Shown one piece after another: positions 30,321 to 39,196 of a stretch of DNA of 43,866 nucleotides. This DNA comes from Sulfobacillus acidophilus (GTDB lineage Bacteria > Bacillota > Sulfobacillia > Sulfobacillales > Sulfobacillaceae). How positions within the stretch are numbered: the first letter of the stretch is position 1; the number at the start of each line of letters is the position of its first letter. The DNA is taken from the NCBI GenBank assembly GCA_003023745.1, contig PXYV01000027.1:1-43866 (forward strand), in the 5' to 3' direction. Made by a program: the position numbers and the translations under genes. Below the pieces are notes generated by a model. It saw only the letters and a program-made list of their open reading frames with translations. It was not told the origin of the DNA and did not search any database.

Positions 30321-31496
30321 CTAAAAGGCATTTTCTCCTGTTAACTCACGGCCAATAATGAGGGTATGCACTTCGTAGGTTCCCTCGTACGTATCGACGG
30401 TTTCGAGATTGGCGAGATGGCGCATCGGGCTATAGTCGACACTAATACCGTTGCCTCCCAATAGCTCCCGGGCGATCCGTGCCACTTCCAGTGCCTCCCG
30501 CGCATTGTCTCGCTTGGCCAAGGAGACCTGAGGATAGCGCAACCTGCCGGAATCGTAAAGACGACCCAGTTGCAGAGCTCGCAACTGCATCGAAACCACG
30601 CGCGACATCATATCGACAATGCGCTCTTGGACAAGTTGCGTCGCGGCAATCGGTCGACCAAACGCGATACGGGTCTTGGTATAGGCTAATACCTCGTCTA
30701 AGCAATCAAGTGCGGCGCCAACGGCACCAAAGGCAATACCAAACCGCGCTTGGGTCAGGCAGCCAAGCGGCGAGCCCAGTCCGCGCGATTGCGGGAGAAG
30801 TGCCTCTTTCGCGACCTCGACCTGGTCTAGATACAATTCCGAGGTAACCGACATGCGCATCGACGCCTTGGTATGGATGGCGCGGGCGCTAAACCCGGGG
30901 CTATCGGTGGGAACGATATAGCCGCGAATGACTCCAGTTTCATCTTTAGCCCAAATGATAGCAATGTGAGCGATGTTCCCATTGGTGATCCATCGTTTGG
31001 TTCCGTGAATCCGGTAGCCGGAACTTGTGCGAATCGCTGTGGTGCGCATTGAAGCTGGATCAGAGCCCGCATCCGGCTCAGTCAACCCGAAGCATCCAAT
31101 GATGTCCCCTTGCGCCATCTTGGGAAGATACCGTTGTTTTTGCGCCTCTGACCCATAGCGATAGATAGCGTACATCGCCAATCCACTTTGCACCGAGGCA
31201 AACGACCGCAAACCAGAATCGCCTCGCTCTAACTCTTGCATCATCAGACCGTAGGCCGTACCCGATGCCTCGGCGCCACCGTACTCTTCAGGCATGGTCG
31301 GGCCGAACACGCCCAGATGCCCTAAGGCACCGATCAAGTGTGTCGGGAATGTTCCCGCTTGCCACCACGCCCCCGCATGTGGGCGGACTTCCTGCTCGAC
31401 AAAATGCCGGATTGTCTCCCTAACCTGAATTTCCTCCGGGCTAAGGCTCTCATCCAACCCGTAAAAGTCCTCAATGCTGCGATTAAACTCCGTCAT
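30321..31496 (-). CDS. gcdH: Glutaryl-CoA dehydrogenase
   Basis: The 391-residue flavoprotein follows human glutaryl-CoA dehydrogenase closely: GDSGLRSFASVQSGLAMYAIY with the substrate-binding Arg, CFGLTEPDAGSDPASMRTTA, KRWITNGNIAHIAIIWAKDE, ARFGIAFGAVGAALDC, and LLGGNGIS followed by NLETVDTYEGTYEVH with the catalytic Glu371. It oxidises and decarboxylates glutaryl-CoA to crotonyl-CoA, passing electrons to ETF. These segments are much closer to GCDH than to other acyl-CoA dehydrogenases. The gene lies three bases after the CoA-transferase, in the same operon as an aminotransferase and an aldehyde dehydrogenase. Confidence 0.92.
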   Translation of the reverse strand: MTEFNRSIEDFYGLDESLSPEEIQVRETIRHFVEQEVRPHAGAWWQAGTFPTHLIGALGHLGVFGPTMPEEYGGAEASGTAYGLMMQELERGDSGLRSFASVQSGLAMYAIYRYGSEAQKQRYLPKMAQGDIIGCFGLTEPDAGSDPASMRTTAIRTSSGYRIHGTKRWITNGNIAHIAIIWAKDETGVIRGYIVPTDSPGFSARAIHTKASMRMSVTSELYLDQVEVAKEALLPQSRGLGSPLGCLTQARFGIAFGAVGAALDCLDEVLAYTKTRIAFGRPIAATQLVQERIVDMMSRVVSMQLRALQLGRLYDSGRLRYPQVSLAKRDNAREALEVARIARELLGGNGISVDYSPMRHLANLETVDTYEGTYEVHTLIIGRELTGENAF

Positions 31497-31499
31497 TCG

Positions 31500-32666
31500 T
31501 TAGTCATCCTTTCGTCCCGCCCGTATCCGCTGCACTAAATTAAGTATCTCGAGCCGATGTTCATCCAACGTGGGGGGAGGGCGTCTGATTGCCGTAGGAT
31601 TGTCTTCAAAGTGCCAGGGCAACCGCAGTTGCTCCAGCTCGCCCAGACGTTGGTGAAACACCGACTCGATTAACCGGTGCCCCCGGGCGCCTCCATGGCT
31701 CAGGGCTTCAGGCACAGTTCGAACCGGCGCCACGGGCACCCCACGGGACTCCAAACGCTGCACCCATACCTCGGTCTTGGCGGTGGCGAAGACGCGATTT
31801 AACCGCTGCTCCAAGTCATCGCGGTGGACCACCCGATCGGGATTTGTGGCAAACCGCGGATCATCAGCCCGCACCGCGTTGTCCAGCGCTTCACACAACG
31901 CCTGGAACTGCCTGTCATTACCAACGCCAACGGCAATCCACCCGTCTTTGGTAGGATACGTTTGGTACGGAGACAATTGCGCATGGGCATTGCCCCAACG
32001 GCGCGGCTCTTGACCCGTTGACAGATACCCTTGTACGACCGTCGCCAGTTGGGCCAGTTGCGACTCCCACAGTGATACGAAAATATGTTCGCCGCGGCCG
32101 CTGCGCTCACGCCGATACAAAGCCGCGACAATGGCGCTGACGAGAAAGAGCCCCGCAGTGATGTCTGCGACGGCCACTCCTACTTTATACGGGGGACCTT
32201 CCGGTGGCCCGGTGATCGACATCAGGCCTGCCCCAGCCTGTATCACGAAATCATACCCGGGTCGATCGTCGCCCGGGGGATACCCCCGCATCGTCGCTGT
32301 AATGAGACGCATGTTCCTTTCTCGCAGTCCAGCCAAGCCTAGACCCCATCGTTCCATGGTTCCCGGCCTGAAGTTTTCTACGAGTACGTCCGCCCAGTTT
32401 ACCGCCAAATCCCGAACAATTTGCTGGTCATGAGGACTCCCCAGATCGAGTGCAATGGATCGCTTGTTGCGGTTGATACCGAGAAAATACGTCGACTCCC
32501 CCTCAACAAACGGGGGCCCCCATTGGCGCGTCTCATCCCCATCGGGGGCCCGTTCCACCTTGATGACATCGGCACCAAGATCACCCAACGCCATTGTCGC
32601 GTATGGCGCCGCCAAAACGCGTGAAAGATCGAGCACGCGCACGTCACCTAAAAGTCCGCTTGGCAT
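31500..32666 (-). CDS. Class III CoA-transferase, SUGCT-like (glutarate-type)
   Basis: The 388-residue family III CoA-transferase resembles mammalian SUGCT, which makes glutaryl-CoA from glutarate. Shared features are VRVLDLSRVLAAPYATM, RQWGPPFV with ESTYFLGINRNKRSIALDL, RPGYDFVIQAGAGLMSITGP with the catalytic Asp, and RRWGNAHAQLSPYQTYPTKD. Position just before gcdH supports the glutarate substrate. It follows the aminotransferase stop by twelve bases with GGAG in the gap. The other CoA-transferase gene (13930-15087) is only distantly related. Confidence 0.9.
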   Translation of the reverse strand: MPSGLLGDVRVLDLSRVLAAPYATMALGDLGADVIKVERAPDGDETRQWGPPFVEGESTYFLGINRNKRSIALDLGSPHDQQIVRDLAVNWADVLVENFRPGTMERWGLGLAGLRERNMRLITATMRGYPPGDDRPGYDFVIQAGAGLMSITGPPEGPPYKVGVAVADITAGLFLVSAIVAALYRRERSGRGEHIFVSLWESQLAQLATVVQGYLSTGQEPRRWGNAHAQLSPYQTYPTKDGWIAVGVGNDRQFQALCEALDNAVRADDPRFATNPDRVVHRDDLEQRLNRVFATAKTEVWVQRLESRGVPVAPVRTVPEALSHGGARGHRLIESVFHQRLGELEQLRLPWHFEDNPTAIRRPPPTLDEHRLEILNLVQRIRAGRKDD

Positions 32667-32678
32667 GCTGATGGACTC

Positions 32679-34034
32679 CTACCGCCCTTGCACCTCCGCT
32701 ATGGTACGCTCCAACACATCGAGGGCTTCGTCTAACATATCCAACGGTGTGTTCAGCGGTGCCAGCGAACGGATGACATTGCCGTAGATTCCGGACTTCA
32801 ACATCAGCACCCCACGCTCCATCAACCGGTGCAATATCTGGTTCGTCTCATCTGCCGCCGGTTCCTTACTTCTGGCATCCTTCACCAGTTCAATAGCCAC
32901 CATGGCGCCCAGACCTCGCACTTCTCCAATTATCGGCATACGGGCTTGCATCGATCGCAACCTCGCCATCAAATGTTCACCTTGCCGTTGGGCCTGGTCC
33001 AGCAAATTTTCTTCTTCAAACACATCCAATACCGCGTTACCCGCAGCTGTGCCCAAGGGGTTGCCGACGTAGGTCCCTCCAATTTGCGAATCATCGGGGC
33101 CATCCATAACCTCAGGTCGTCCCATGACACCCGACAAGGGGATGCCGTCCGCAATGGACTTGGCCATCGTGAGCAAATCGGGCCGAATTCCCGCCTGCTC
33201 GGTCGCAAAGAACGTACCGGTACGGCCAAAGCCCGTTTGCACCTCGTCGACAATCAGCAAAATGCCATGATCTTGGGTAAATTTGCGCAACCAGGGCAAG
33301 AACGTCGGGGGTGGTACCACAAACCCCCCTTCTCCTTGCACCGGCTCAACGATCACGGCCGCCAAATCCTCGGGCGCTACCTGCAGCAGCAATGCCTTTT
33401 CAATATTGGCGTAACAGCGCTCATCACAGACATGATTCACTTCGTTTCCCGCAAATTCGCAGCGATACGGATAAGGATAGGGGGCGCGATACACCTCCGG
33501 TGCAAAAGGACCCATGCCAGCCTTGTACGGATGAGTTTTTGAGGTCAAACTCATCGCCATCAAGGTGCGACCGTGGAATGCCCGCTCAAACGCTAGAATC
33601 CCGGCACGGTGTGTATACGCTCGGGCAATTTTGACGGCGTTTTCAACCGCCTCCGCACCAGAATTAAAAAAAATCGAGGTAGCCGGTCCGCCACCAGGAA
33701 AGCGCGCGTTCAGCCGCTCTGCCAGACGCACATAACTTTCGTACGGCAGGTTCGTAAAATCTGTGTGCAAAAAGCGATCGACTTGGTCGTGCAAGACCTT
33801 TTTGACACGGTCATGCGTATGCCCGACATTGAGCACTCCCACGCCGCCGGTCAGGTCAATATAGGTATTGCCGTCGATATCCGTAAGAAGGCTCCCGTGA
33901 GCCCGATCGACGATCAGCGGTGCGTAAATTCCAACCGCGCGCGGCGTCGCCTTTTTGAGACGGTCGAGGATAGCTTGGCTTTTTGGTCCTGGGATGGTGC
34001 TCTTGAGTGCTATATACTTGGTTTGTGTCGCCAT
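32679..34034 (-). CDS. gabT: Class III omega-aminotransferase (GabT/DavT type)
   Basis: The 451-residue PLP enzyme has TIPGPKS near the start, FFNSGAEAVENAVKIARAYT, AFHGRTLMAMSLT, VEPVQGEGGF, DEVQTGFGRTG and LLTMAKSIADGIPLSG with the PLP Lys, all typical of 4-aminobutyrate/5-aminovalerate aminotransferases. In this operon, with glutaryl-CoA dehydrogenase downstream, 5-aminovalerate to glutarate semialdehyde is the best-fitting reaction. GABA may also be used. ATG 34034 follows AAGGAGG by five bases. Confidence 0.93.
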   Translation of the reverse strand: MATQTKYIALKSTIPGPKSQAILDRLKKATPRAVGIYAPLIVDRAHGSLLTDIDGNTYIDLTGGVGVLNVGHTHDRVKKVLHDQVDRFLHTDFTNLPYESYVRLAERLNARFPGGGPATSIFFNSGAEAVENAVKIARAYTHRAGILAFERAFHGRTLMAMSLTSKTHPYKAGMGPFAPEVYRAPYPYPYRCEFAGNEVNHVCDERCYANIEKALLLQVAPEDLAAVIVEPVQGEGGFVVPPPTFLPWLRKFTQDHGILLIVDEVQTGFGRTGTFFATEQAGIRPDLLTMAKSIADGIPLSGVMGRPEVMDGPDDSQIGGTYVGNPLGTAAGNAVLDVFEEENLLDQAQRQGEHLMARLRSMQARMPIIGEVRGLGAMVAIELVKDARSKEPAADETNQILHRLMERGVLMLKSGIYGNVIRSLAPLNTPLDMLDEALDVLERTIAEVQGR

Positions 34035-34061
34035 AACGGCCTCCTTGTTTTTTTTGTGACC

Positions 34062-35537
34062 TTATGCGTCAATTTGGGCGCGTTGCAACCGACCGCTGTA
34101 GTCAACATAGACTGCCTTCCATTCCGAAAAGAAGTCTAGTGCAGCTGTCCCGGCCTCACGGTGACCATTGCCGGTGCCCCGTGTGCCTCCAAACGGCAGA
34201 TGAATTTCCGCGCCTATAGTCCCTGCGTTAATATAAACAATCCCCGTGGCTAAATCGCGGATGGCGCGAAAAGCGCGATTCACATCTTGGGTAAAAATAG
34301 AGGATGACAGCCCGTAAGTAACGCGGTTATTCACACCAACAGCCTCGTCCAAATCGTCCACCGCGATCATCGACAGGACCGGCCCAAAAATCTCTTCTGT
34401 CGCGATACGCATCGTCGGCGCAACATCAGCAAATAAAGTTGGCGCATAATAGTGTCCTTTGGCATAGGCACCATCATTGGCAGGATGGCCACCAACAACC
34501 AACCGTGCCCCTTCTTGCTGTCCAATCGTGACGTAGTGATGAACCTTGTCAACGGCGCCCGCATTAATCAAGGGACCGACATCAGTTTGCGCGTCTAGCC
34601 CATGACCCAGTCGCAACTGACCGATGCGCTCCGCCAGACGCTGTTCCAACCGCTGATAGATACCCTTTTGCACAATCAGCCGCGAACAAGCCGTACAGCG
34701 TTGACCCGTCGTCCCAAAGGCGCTCCACAAAATCCCATCAACCGCCAAATCTAAGTCAGCATCGTCCAGAACAATGATCGCGTTCTTTCCGCCAAGTTCA
34801 AGGGAGACGCGCTTCAGGCCTTCCCCGGCCACCTTAGCCACATGACGGCCAGTCTCATTTGACCCTGTAAAAGAAATGAGGTTGACGCGGGGATCACTGA
34901 TCAGTGTCTCACCCACCACCGAGCCCGACCCAAAAACGAGATTGACGACACCCGCCGGCACCCCCGCCTGATCCAGAATACTCACCAGTTCATGCGCCAG
35001 CCAGGGCGTCTCGCTAGCAGGTTTAAACACCACCGTATTGCCGCACACCAAAGCCGGAAATATTTTCCACGTCGGGATTGCCATGGGAAAATTCCATGGG
35101 GTAATAATACCGGCCACGCCGACCGAGTCCCGCGTGGCCATCGCAAACTTGTCGGGAAGCTCAGAAGGGGTGGTATAACCAAAGCTGCGTCGCCCTTCTC
35201 CGGCCATGTAAAAGGCCATGTCAATGCCCTCTTGGACGTCTCCAGCGGCCTCCGTATAGACCTTGCCCATCTCGCGAGTCATTTTCTGCGCTAATTCGTG
35301 TTTGCGCTCCTTCAGGATCTGACCAACCGTATACAGAATTTCTCCGCGTTTGGGCGCTGGGACTTTTCGCCAGCTGTCGTAGGCCTGACGGGCCGCCTCG
35401 ATGGCACGTTCAGCATCTCGGGTGCTTGAGGCGGGAACCTCAGCAATGAGTTCGCCATTCCCCGGATCGATGTCCTGTATGTATTGACCGTTTTCAGGAT
35501 CCTGCCACTGACCCCCGATATAGTTCTTCAACTTCAC
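34062..35537 (-). CDS. NAD(P)-dependent aldehyde dehydrogenase (semialdehyde-type)
   Basis: This 491-residue ALDH has GIITPWNFPMAIPTWKIFPAL, FTGSNETGRHVA, LELGGKNAIIV with the general-base Glu, GQRCTACSRLIV with the catalytic Cys, TEEIFGPVLSMI and a C-terminal HLPFGGTRGTGNGHREAG. It is full length. In this operon it should oxidise glutarate semialdehyde to glutarate, with succinate semialdehyde as a plausible second substrate. GTG 35537 is chosen, with GAGGAGG eight bases upstream. It is the first gene of the four-gene operon. Confidence 0.93.
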   Translation of the reverse strand: MKLKNYIGGQWQDPENGQYIQDIDPGNGELIAEVPASSTRDAERAIEAARQAYDSWRKVPAPKRGEILYTVGQILKERKHELAQKMTREMGKVYTEAAGDVQEGIDMAFYMAGEGRRSFGYTTPSELPDKFAMATRDSVGVAGIITPWNFPMAIPTWKIFPALVCGNTVVFKPASETPWLAHELVSILDQAGVPAGVVNLVFGSGSVVGETLISDPRVNLISFTGSNETGRHVAKVAGEGLKRVSLELGGKNAIIVLDDADLDLAVDGILWSAFGTTGQRCTACSRLIVQKGIYQRLEQRLAERIGQLRLGHGLDAQTDVGPLINAGAVDKVHHYVTIGQQEGARLVVGGHPANDGAYAKGHYYAPTLFADVAPTMRIATEEIFGPVLSMIAVDDLDEAVGVNNRVTYGLSSSIFTQDVNRAFRAIRDLATGIVYINAGTIGAEIHLPFGGTRGTGNGHREAGTAALDFFSEWKAVYVDYSGRLQRAQIDA

Positions 35538-35590
35538 CGCATGTCCTCCTCTAGCCCTTATACCTCAGCATATCTGCTGCCAATCCGAGC

Positions 35591-35611
35591 GTTGGGCCAA
35601 CATCTAGTATA
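35591..35611 (-). promoter_or_regulatory. Promoter and palindrome of the glutarate operon
   Basis: On the minus strand TATACT (35606-35611) is followed by the perfect palindrome GTTGGCCCAAC-type site at 35591-35601, which would sit at the transcription start. No strong -35 is present, so an activator is possible. Confidence 0.45.
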
Positions 35612-35691
35612 CCGGGGCCGCTATCAAAATTCCATGTGATGACGCCGAGTCACCGCGAATGAAAAACAGGCGCTCAAACTGATCTCACCCA

Positions 35692-36735
35692 CTAGTTCAG
35701 TGCCGATAGATACGCGGAAACGTCGCGCTTGGTCAGCCGACCCGTACCAATCTTGGCAACACCCGCGCCCGTCGCAAAAAACTCCAGGTTATATGCCGGC
35801 ACCTCTGCCACGCCTTCGGCGCCGTATGGATAAAACGTCCCGTCAATCGTCACGCCATTGCCCATCAACCCAAAACCGGAGAATCCTCCCCCGTATCCCG
35901 CGTAGATGCGCAGCTCGGTTTCCTCAATTTCAGTTCTCACGCTGACGCCGACAAATCCGTCCACCCTCGGACCGCCGCGGGCATCGCTCACCATTTGTTG
36001 AATGGCATAATGACGAGTCTGAGAAAACCGTTCCGTCACCGAGGTTAACTCCTGATTCTGAAAATTCCAAGCCGACCCGATGGAGCGCGTGCGGTACCCT
36101 ACCGGCATACAGTGCCAATGATAGCCCAAGCAATAGTTCACCGGGATCCAGCCTACCATGAGGAGCTTGTAGAATTCCTCCCCACTGAGCGGACTGATTA
36201 GAGCGGTTTTCGGTGGGCGAATGCCCTCAAAGCGCACGGCAGTGCCTATCACGCTACATTCCACAACGCTTTCTTCTCGTGTGAAACGAAACACCGCATC
36301 TACCACAGCATGCGCTTCAGCCAGGCTCGCTTCTTGCAACATACGGTCAATCGCATCGTTCTTGGCACGGTAGTAGGCATGGACTAAGTTGGCCGCATCA
36401 TAGTTGCTGTCGAGATAAATACGCCCGTTGACATCACTGGCGGGACGATAAAAACAACTGCCCGTCACTTGCACTAAGGGCGTCATGCGGATTTCATCGG
36501 CTAAATACAAATCCGGAATATCCAGCGTGCTCATCCACGGGAGTTCCTGCGCGACGGTTTTCTTAATACGAGTGACCGCCGCGTCCGGCAACCGTCCACT
36601 GTCGAGCGCCTCTCGATCTTTTTGCATCTGCATTTCCGTTTCGGCGCTATATTGCCGAAAGGTCTTTTGCAGAGCCTGACTGAGCTTGACCTCGTCAGGG
36701 TTTGGAGAATTGTTGTTGCGTCGAAACCATGGCAT
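35692..36735 (-). CDS. Tandem UPF0145/YbjQ-like protein A
   Basis: The 347-residue protein contains two divergent copies of the UPF0145 (YbjQ, putative heavy-metal-binding) fold: about residues 80-170 with MTPLVQVTGSCFYRPASD and VECSVIGTAVRF, and about 180-345 with GEEFYKLLMVGWIPVNYCLGYHWH and YNLEFFATGAGVAKIG. The head is polar and Asn-rich. ATG 36735 (AGGAGG seven bases upstream) is preferred over ATG 36741. Function is unknown, and YbjQ proteins assemble into pentamers in known structures. It lies eleven bases after gene B, its shorter relative. Confidence 0.75.
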   Translation of the reverse strand: MPWFRRNNNSPNPDEVKLSQALQKTFRQYSAETEMQMQKDREALDSGRLPDAAVTRIKKTVAQELPWMSTLDIPDLYLADEIRMTPLVQVTGSCFYRPASDVNGRIYLDSNYDAANLVHAYYRAKNDAIDRMLQEASLAEAHAVVDAVFRFTREESVVECSVIGTAVRFEGIRPPKTALISPLSGEEFYKLLMVGWIPVNYCLGYHWHCMPVGYRTRSIGSAWNFQNQELTSVTERFSQTRHYAIQQMVSDARGGPRVDGFVGVSVRTEIEETELRIYAGYGGGFSGFGLMGNGVTIDGTFYPYGAEGVAEVPAYNLEFFATGAGVAKIGTGRLTKRDVSAYLSALN

Positions 36736-36746
36736 CCCCATTCCTC

Positions 36747-37568
36747 CTAAAGACCCGGATCGGTCATTGGCAGCACCAAGCTCGGCGGCACCAACTGCGA
36801 CTCTTGAAACCGCTTGACGGCAGTACCCACGGCAAAAAACTCAATAACATGGGACCCCCACTGGTGCGTGGACTCATGCAGGTGCACTCCCACAATACCT
36901 TCTGCCTTCAAGTCAGCCGCTTCCAGCTGCATCCGCTCCATGGCCAGCTCCCGCGCGTCATACAGACCTTGCGTATAAATTGTCATCTCTTGGTTTTGCC
37001 CTACTTGCCGCAACATCTGCATCATGCCTTGATGAGCAATATGGTATACACACGAACCCATCACCAGGCTCACAGGCCGATAGCCCGTTTTCATCAGCGT
37101 CCAAAAGTCTTGACCGGATAGGTCGGAGGTAAACGGCATGTTCTTAATAGTGCGGTGGCTTGACCCATCTTTGGACCGAACAGCAGTGCCAATAGCGATA
37201 AACTCCGCTAAATGCTGTCCCCATTCCGCATGTTTCACCTCAAGCCGAACGCCAATGATGCCGTCCGCTTTGAGGGCATCCGCCTCCTCTTCCATGCGGG
37301 TCATCGCTAACTCGCGCGCATTGTACATAGCTTGAGATAAAACCGTCATCTCTTGATTCTTAGACCACGCCGACTGCTGGAATCCGATATGGTAGATAGA
37401 AGAACCCATTACCATGCCCAACGGCTCAAATCCGGCCTCGTCCACCAACACAAACTCATTGACGGTTAAGTCAGAGGTGAAGACATAATGGCCTGATTCC
37501 CGATTCAGGCGCTCCAATGCATCCGCCGGAATATCCTGATATTGCTTGTGGCTATCCGTATCCGTAAC
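36747..37568 (-). CDS. Tandem UPF0145/YbjQ-like protein B, with non-standard start
   Basis: The protein has two similar UPF0145 copies. The first (about residues 25-130) reads YVFTSDLTVNEFVLVDEAGF, GMVMGSSIYHIGF, NARELAMTRMEEEADALKADGIIGV and EFIAIGTAVRS. The second repeats FTSDLSGQDFW, LVMGSCVYHIAH, DARELAMERMQLEAADLKAEGIVGV and EFFAVGTAVKR. Intragenic duplication is obvious. AAGGAGG at 37574-37580 points to GTT 37568, where a GTG would be expected, and an in-frame TAA stands directly before it. The first standard start is TTG 37517, which has no ribosome site. The products of this gene and its neighbour A may form one complex. Confidence 0.78.
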   Translation of the reverse strand, partial: VTDTDSHKQYQDIPADALERLNRESGHYVFTSDLTVNEFVLVDEAGFEPLGMVMGSSIYHIGFQQSAWSKNQEMTVLSQAMYNARELAMTRMEEEADALKADGIIGVRLEVKHAEWGQHLAEFIAIGTAVRSKDGSSHRTIKNMPFTSDLSGQDFWTLMKTGYRPVSLVMGSCVYHIAHQGMMQMLRQVGQNQEMTIYTQGLYDARELAMERMQLEAADLKAEGIVGVHLHESTHQWGSHVIEFFAVGTAVKRFQESQLVPPSLVLPMTDPGL

Positions 37569-37649
37569 TTACGCCTCCTTTATGCAAAACTCCCTGATCC
37601 CCACAGGGTCGTGATCGATACATTCCCAGCATAACAAGCAACGCCCGGT

Positions 37650-38101
37650 TAGAAAAGCTCCAGCAGCAGTTTATGCGGAATCTCGCCGGTCTAACCTTGT
37701 GCTGCGGTGCCGCTCATCCCGCTTTTGGCACATAGATCGGAGAGTGGTCCCAATCCACCCGGACCCCTTGCGGATAGACCGCACTTTGCAGCCCGTGCTC
37801 GGTCTTACAACGAGGATAGCCCGGTTTTTCTCGAAAAGACCGGGTTAAGGCTTTGTCGAGATGGCCCAGCGCTTGCTGGAGCGATTGGGCCGCCACCTCC
37901 CGTAGCCAGGACCGTTCCTGCTAGAGGGCCTCGAGGCGATTGGCCAACTGTAAACGGATGAGGACCTGGCTGTGGGCTTGATACGTCTGGGCCGCTTAGG
38001 CTAAGCCCCAATTATAGAGACCGCGCACACCCGAACTGGCGGTACAGAAACGCGACTTGCTTGTCCGTCGGATCGAGGCCATAGCGGTAGGCTCTGACTA
38101 T
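37650..38101 (-). pseudogene. N-terminal relic of a tnpB (IS605 OrfB) gene
   Basis: Read on the minus strand from about 38098, the frame gives VRAYRYGLDPTDKQVAFLYR, then FGCARSLYNWGLA after a one-base frameshift, then a stop, AAQTYQAHSQV, another stop, and REVAAQSLQQALGHLDKALT, FREKPGYPRCK and YPQGVRVDWDHSPIYVPKAG before TGA 37714. This is the order of a TnpB N-terminus. A faint TGEI follows in a shifted frame. The catalytic RuvC part and zinc finger are missing. It is dead by at least one frameshift and several stops. Confidence 0.75.
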
Positions 38102-38449
38102 GCTAGTAGACGCTCCGTCTTCGCTAACCCGCAGTCATAAACGGCCTGCGGGGCATCGTTTTGGGCCTGCGCGCCGGATCTCTCCAGCCCTGAAGGTCGG
38201 GCCACTACGGCGCATTTTCGGCACGAAAACGTCATCTACCCATGTGCCATCATTTTTTCTTTGATATCATGAAATGCGACAATAGCTCACACAGGTTGGC
38301 TACAATGACAGTGTGGACGACGATGGCGATGGACAATCGGCTGGCGCTGGGGTCGACTCGCTTGCACAAGATCCCCTCTGTAGCAAAGGACCAGGATGTG
38401 AAAACGCCGACCAGACAACGTGGGCATGCCGCGATCGTAAAGGGGGATA
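38102..38449. other. Spacer upstream of chdC
   Basis: No intact gene is recognised. A TACAAT (about 38301-38306) could be a -10 for chdC, but a matching -35 is not evident. Confidence 0.4.
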
Positions 38450-39196
38450 ATGATGGGTGAACCGATTGAAACAATCGAGGGTTGGTACGCACTGCACGAT
38501 TTTCGCCGCATTGATTGGGACACATGGCAAAACCTCGGTGCAGCCCAACGCCGAGAGGCGGTTCGTGAGCTGACGGCCCTTGCGACTCAATACCATGCGG
38601 TTGCACCAGACGTGGGCAGTTTTGGTTTATATTCGGTCATCGGGCACAAGGCGGATCTTTTGTTTTTACATTTTCGTGCCGAGCCCCAGGCCTTGTGGCA
38701 ATTAGAACGAAGATTGGACCAAGGCATGCTGGCTTCTCTCCTCCATCGACCGTATTCCTACTTTTCTGTGGTAGAACTCAGTAAATATCTGGCTCGCGGA
38801 CTGAATGACGAGGACGCGCGCGCCTCGCTGCGCAAGCGTTTGCAACCATCCATCCCCGATGTTAATTATGTTTGCTTTTATCCCATGAACAAGCGCCGAC
38901 AAGGGAACGACAACTGGTACATGACCAGTCGCGACGAACGCCGCGACCTGATGAAAGGCCACGGTATTATCGGACACAAGTACCATGAGCAGGTCACGCA
39001 AATTATTACCGGCTCCCAAGGATTAGATGATTGGGAGTGGGGAGTAAGTCTCTTCGCGGACGACCTCCTGCCCATCAAGAAACTCATCTACGAAATGCGG
39101 TTTGACGAGGCTAGCGCCCGCTTTGCAGACTTTGGCCCGTTCTATATCGGGCTACGGGTGAACCCGCCTAACATTGCCGAAATCCTAGGCGGCTAA
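38450..39196 (+). CDS. chdC: Coproheme decarboxylase (ChdC/HemQ)
   Basis: The 248-residue chlorite-dismutase-fold enzyme converts coproheme to haem b in the Gram-positive pathway. Catalytic Tyr144 is in NYVCFYPMNKRR, and the proximal His171 is in KGHGIIGHKYHEQVTQIITG, followed by GLDDWEWGVSLFADD and FGPFYIGLR. Length and motifs match the Bacillota enzymes. ATG 38450 (or the adjacent 38453) follows AAGGGGG. The end overlaps the epimerase gene on the other strand by four bases. No other haem genes are in the window. Confidence 0.95.
   Translation: MMGEPIETIEGWYALHDFRRIDWDTWQNLGAAQRREAVRELTALATQYHAVAPDVGSFGLYSVIGHKADLLFLHFRAEPQALWQLERRLDQGMLASLLHRPYSYFSVVELSKYLARGLNDEDARASLRKRLQPSIPDVNYVCFYPMNKRRQGNDNWYMTSRDERRDLMKGHGIIGHKYHEQVTQIITGSQGLDDWEWGVSLFADDLLPIKKLIYEMRFDEASARFADFGPFYIGLRVNPPNIAEILGG

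Noticed and set aside
37650..38101. Active TnpB RNA-guided nuclease
   Set aside because: The frame has a frameshift and several stops, and the RuvC residues and zinc finger are missing.
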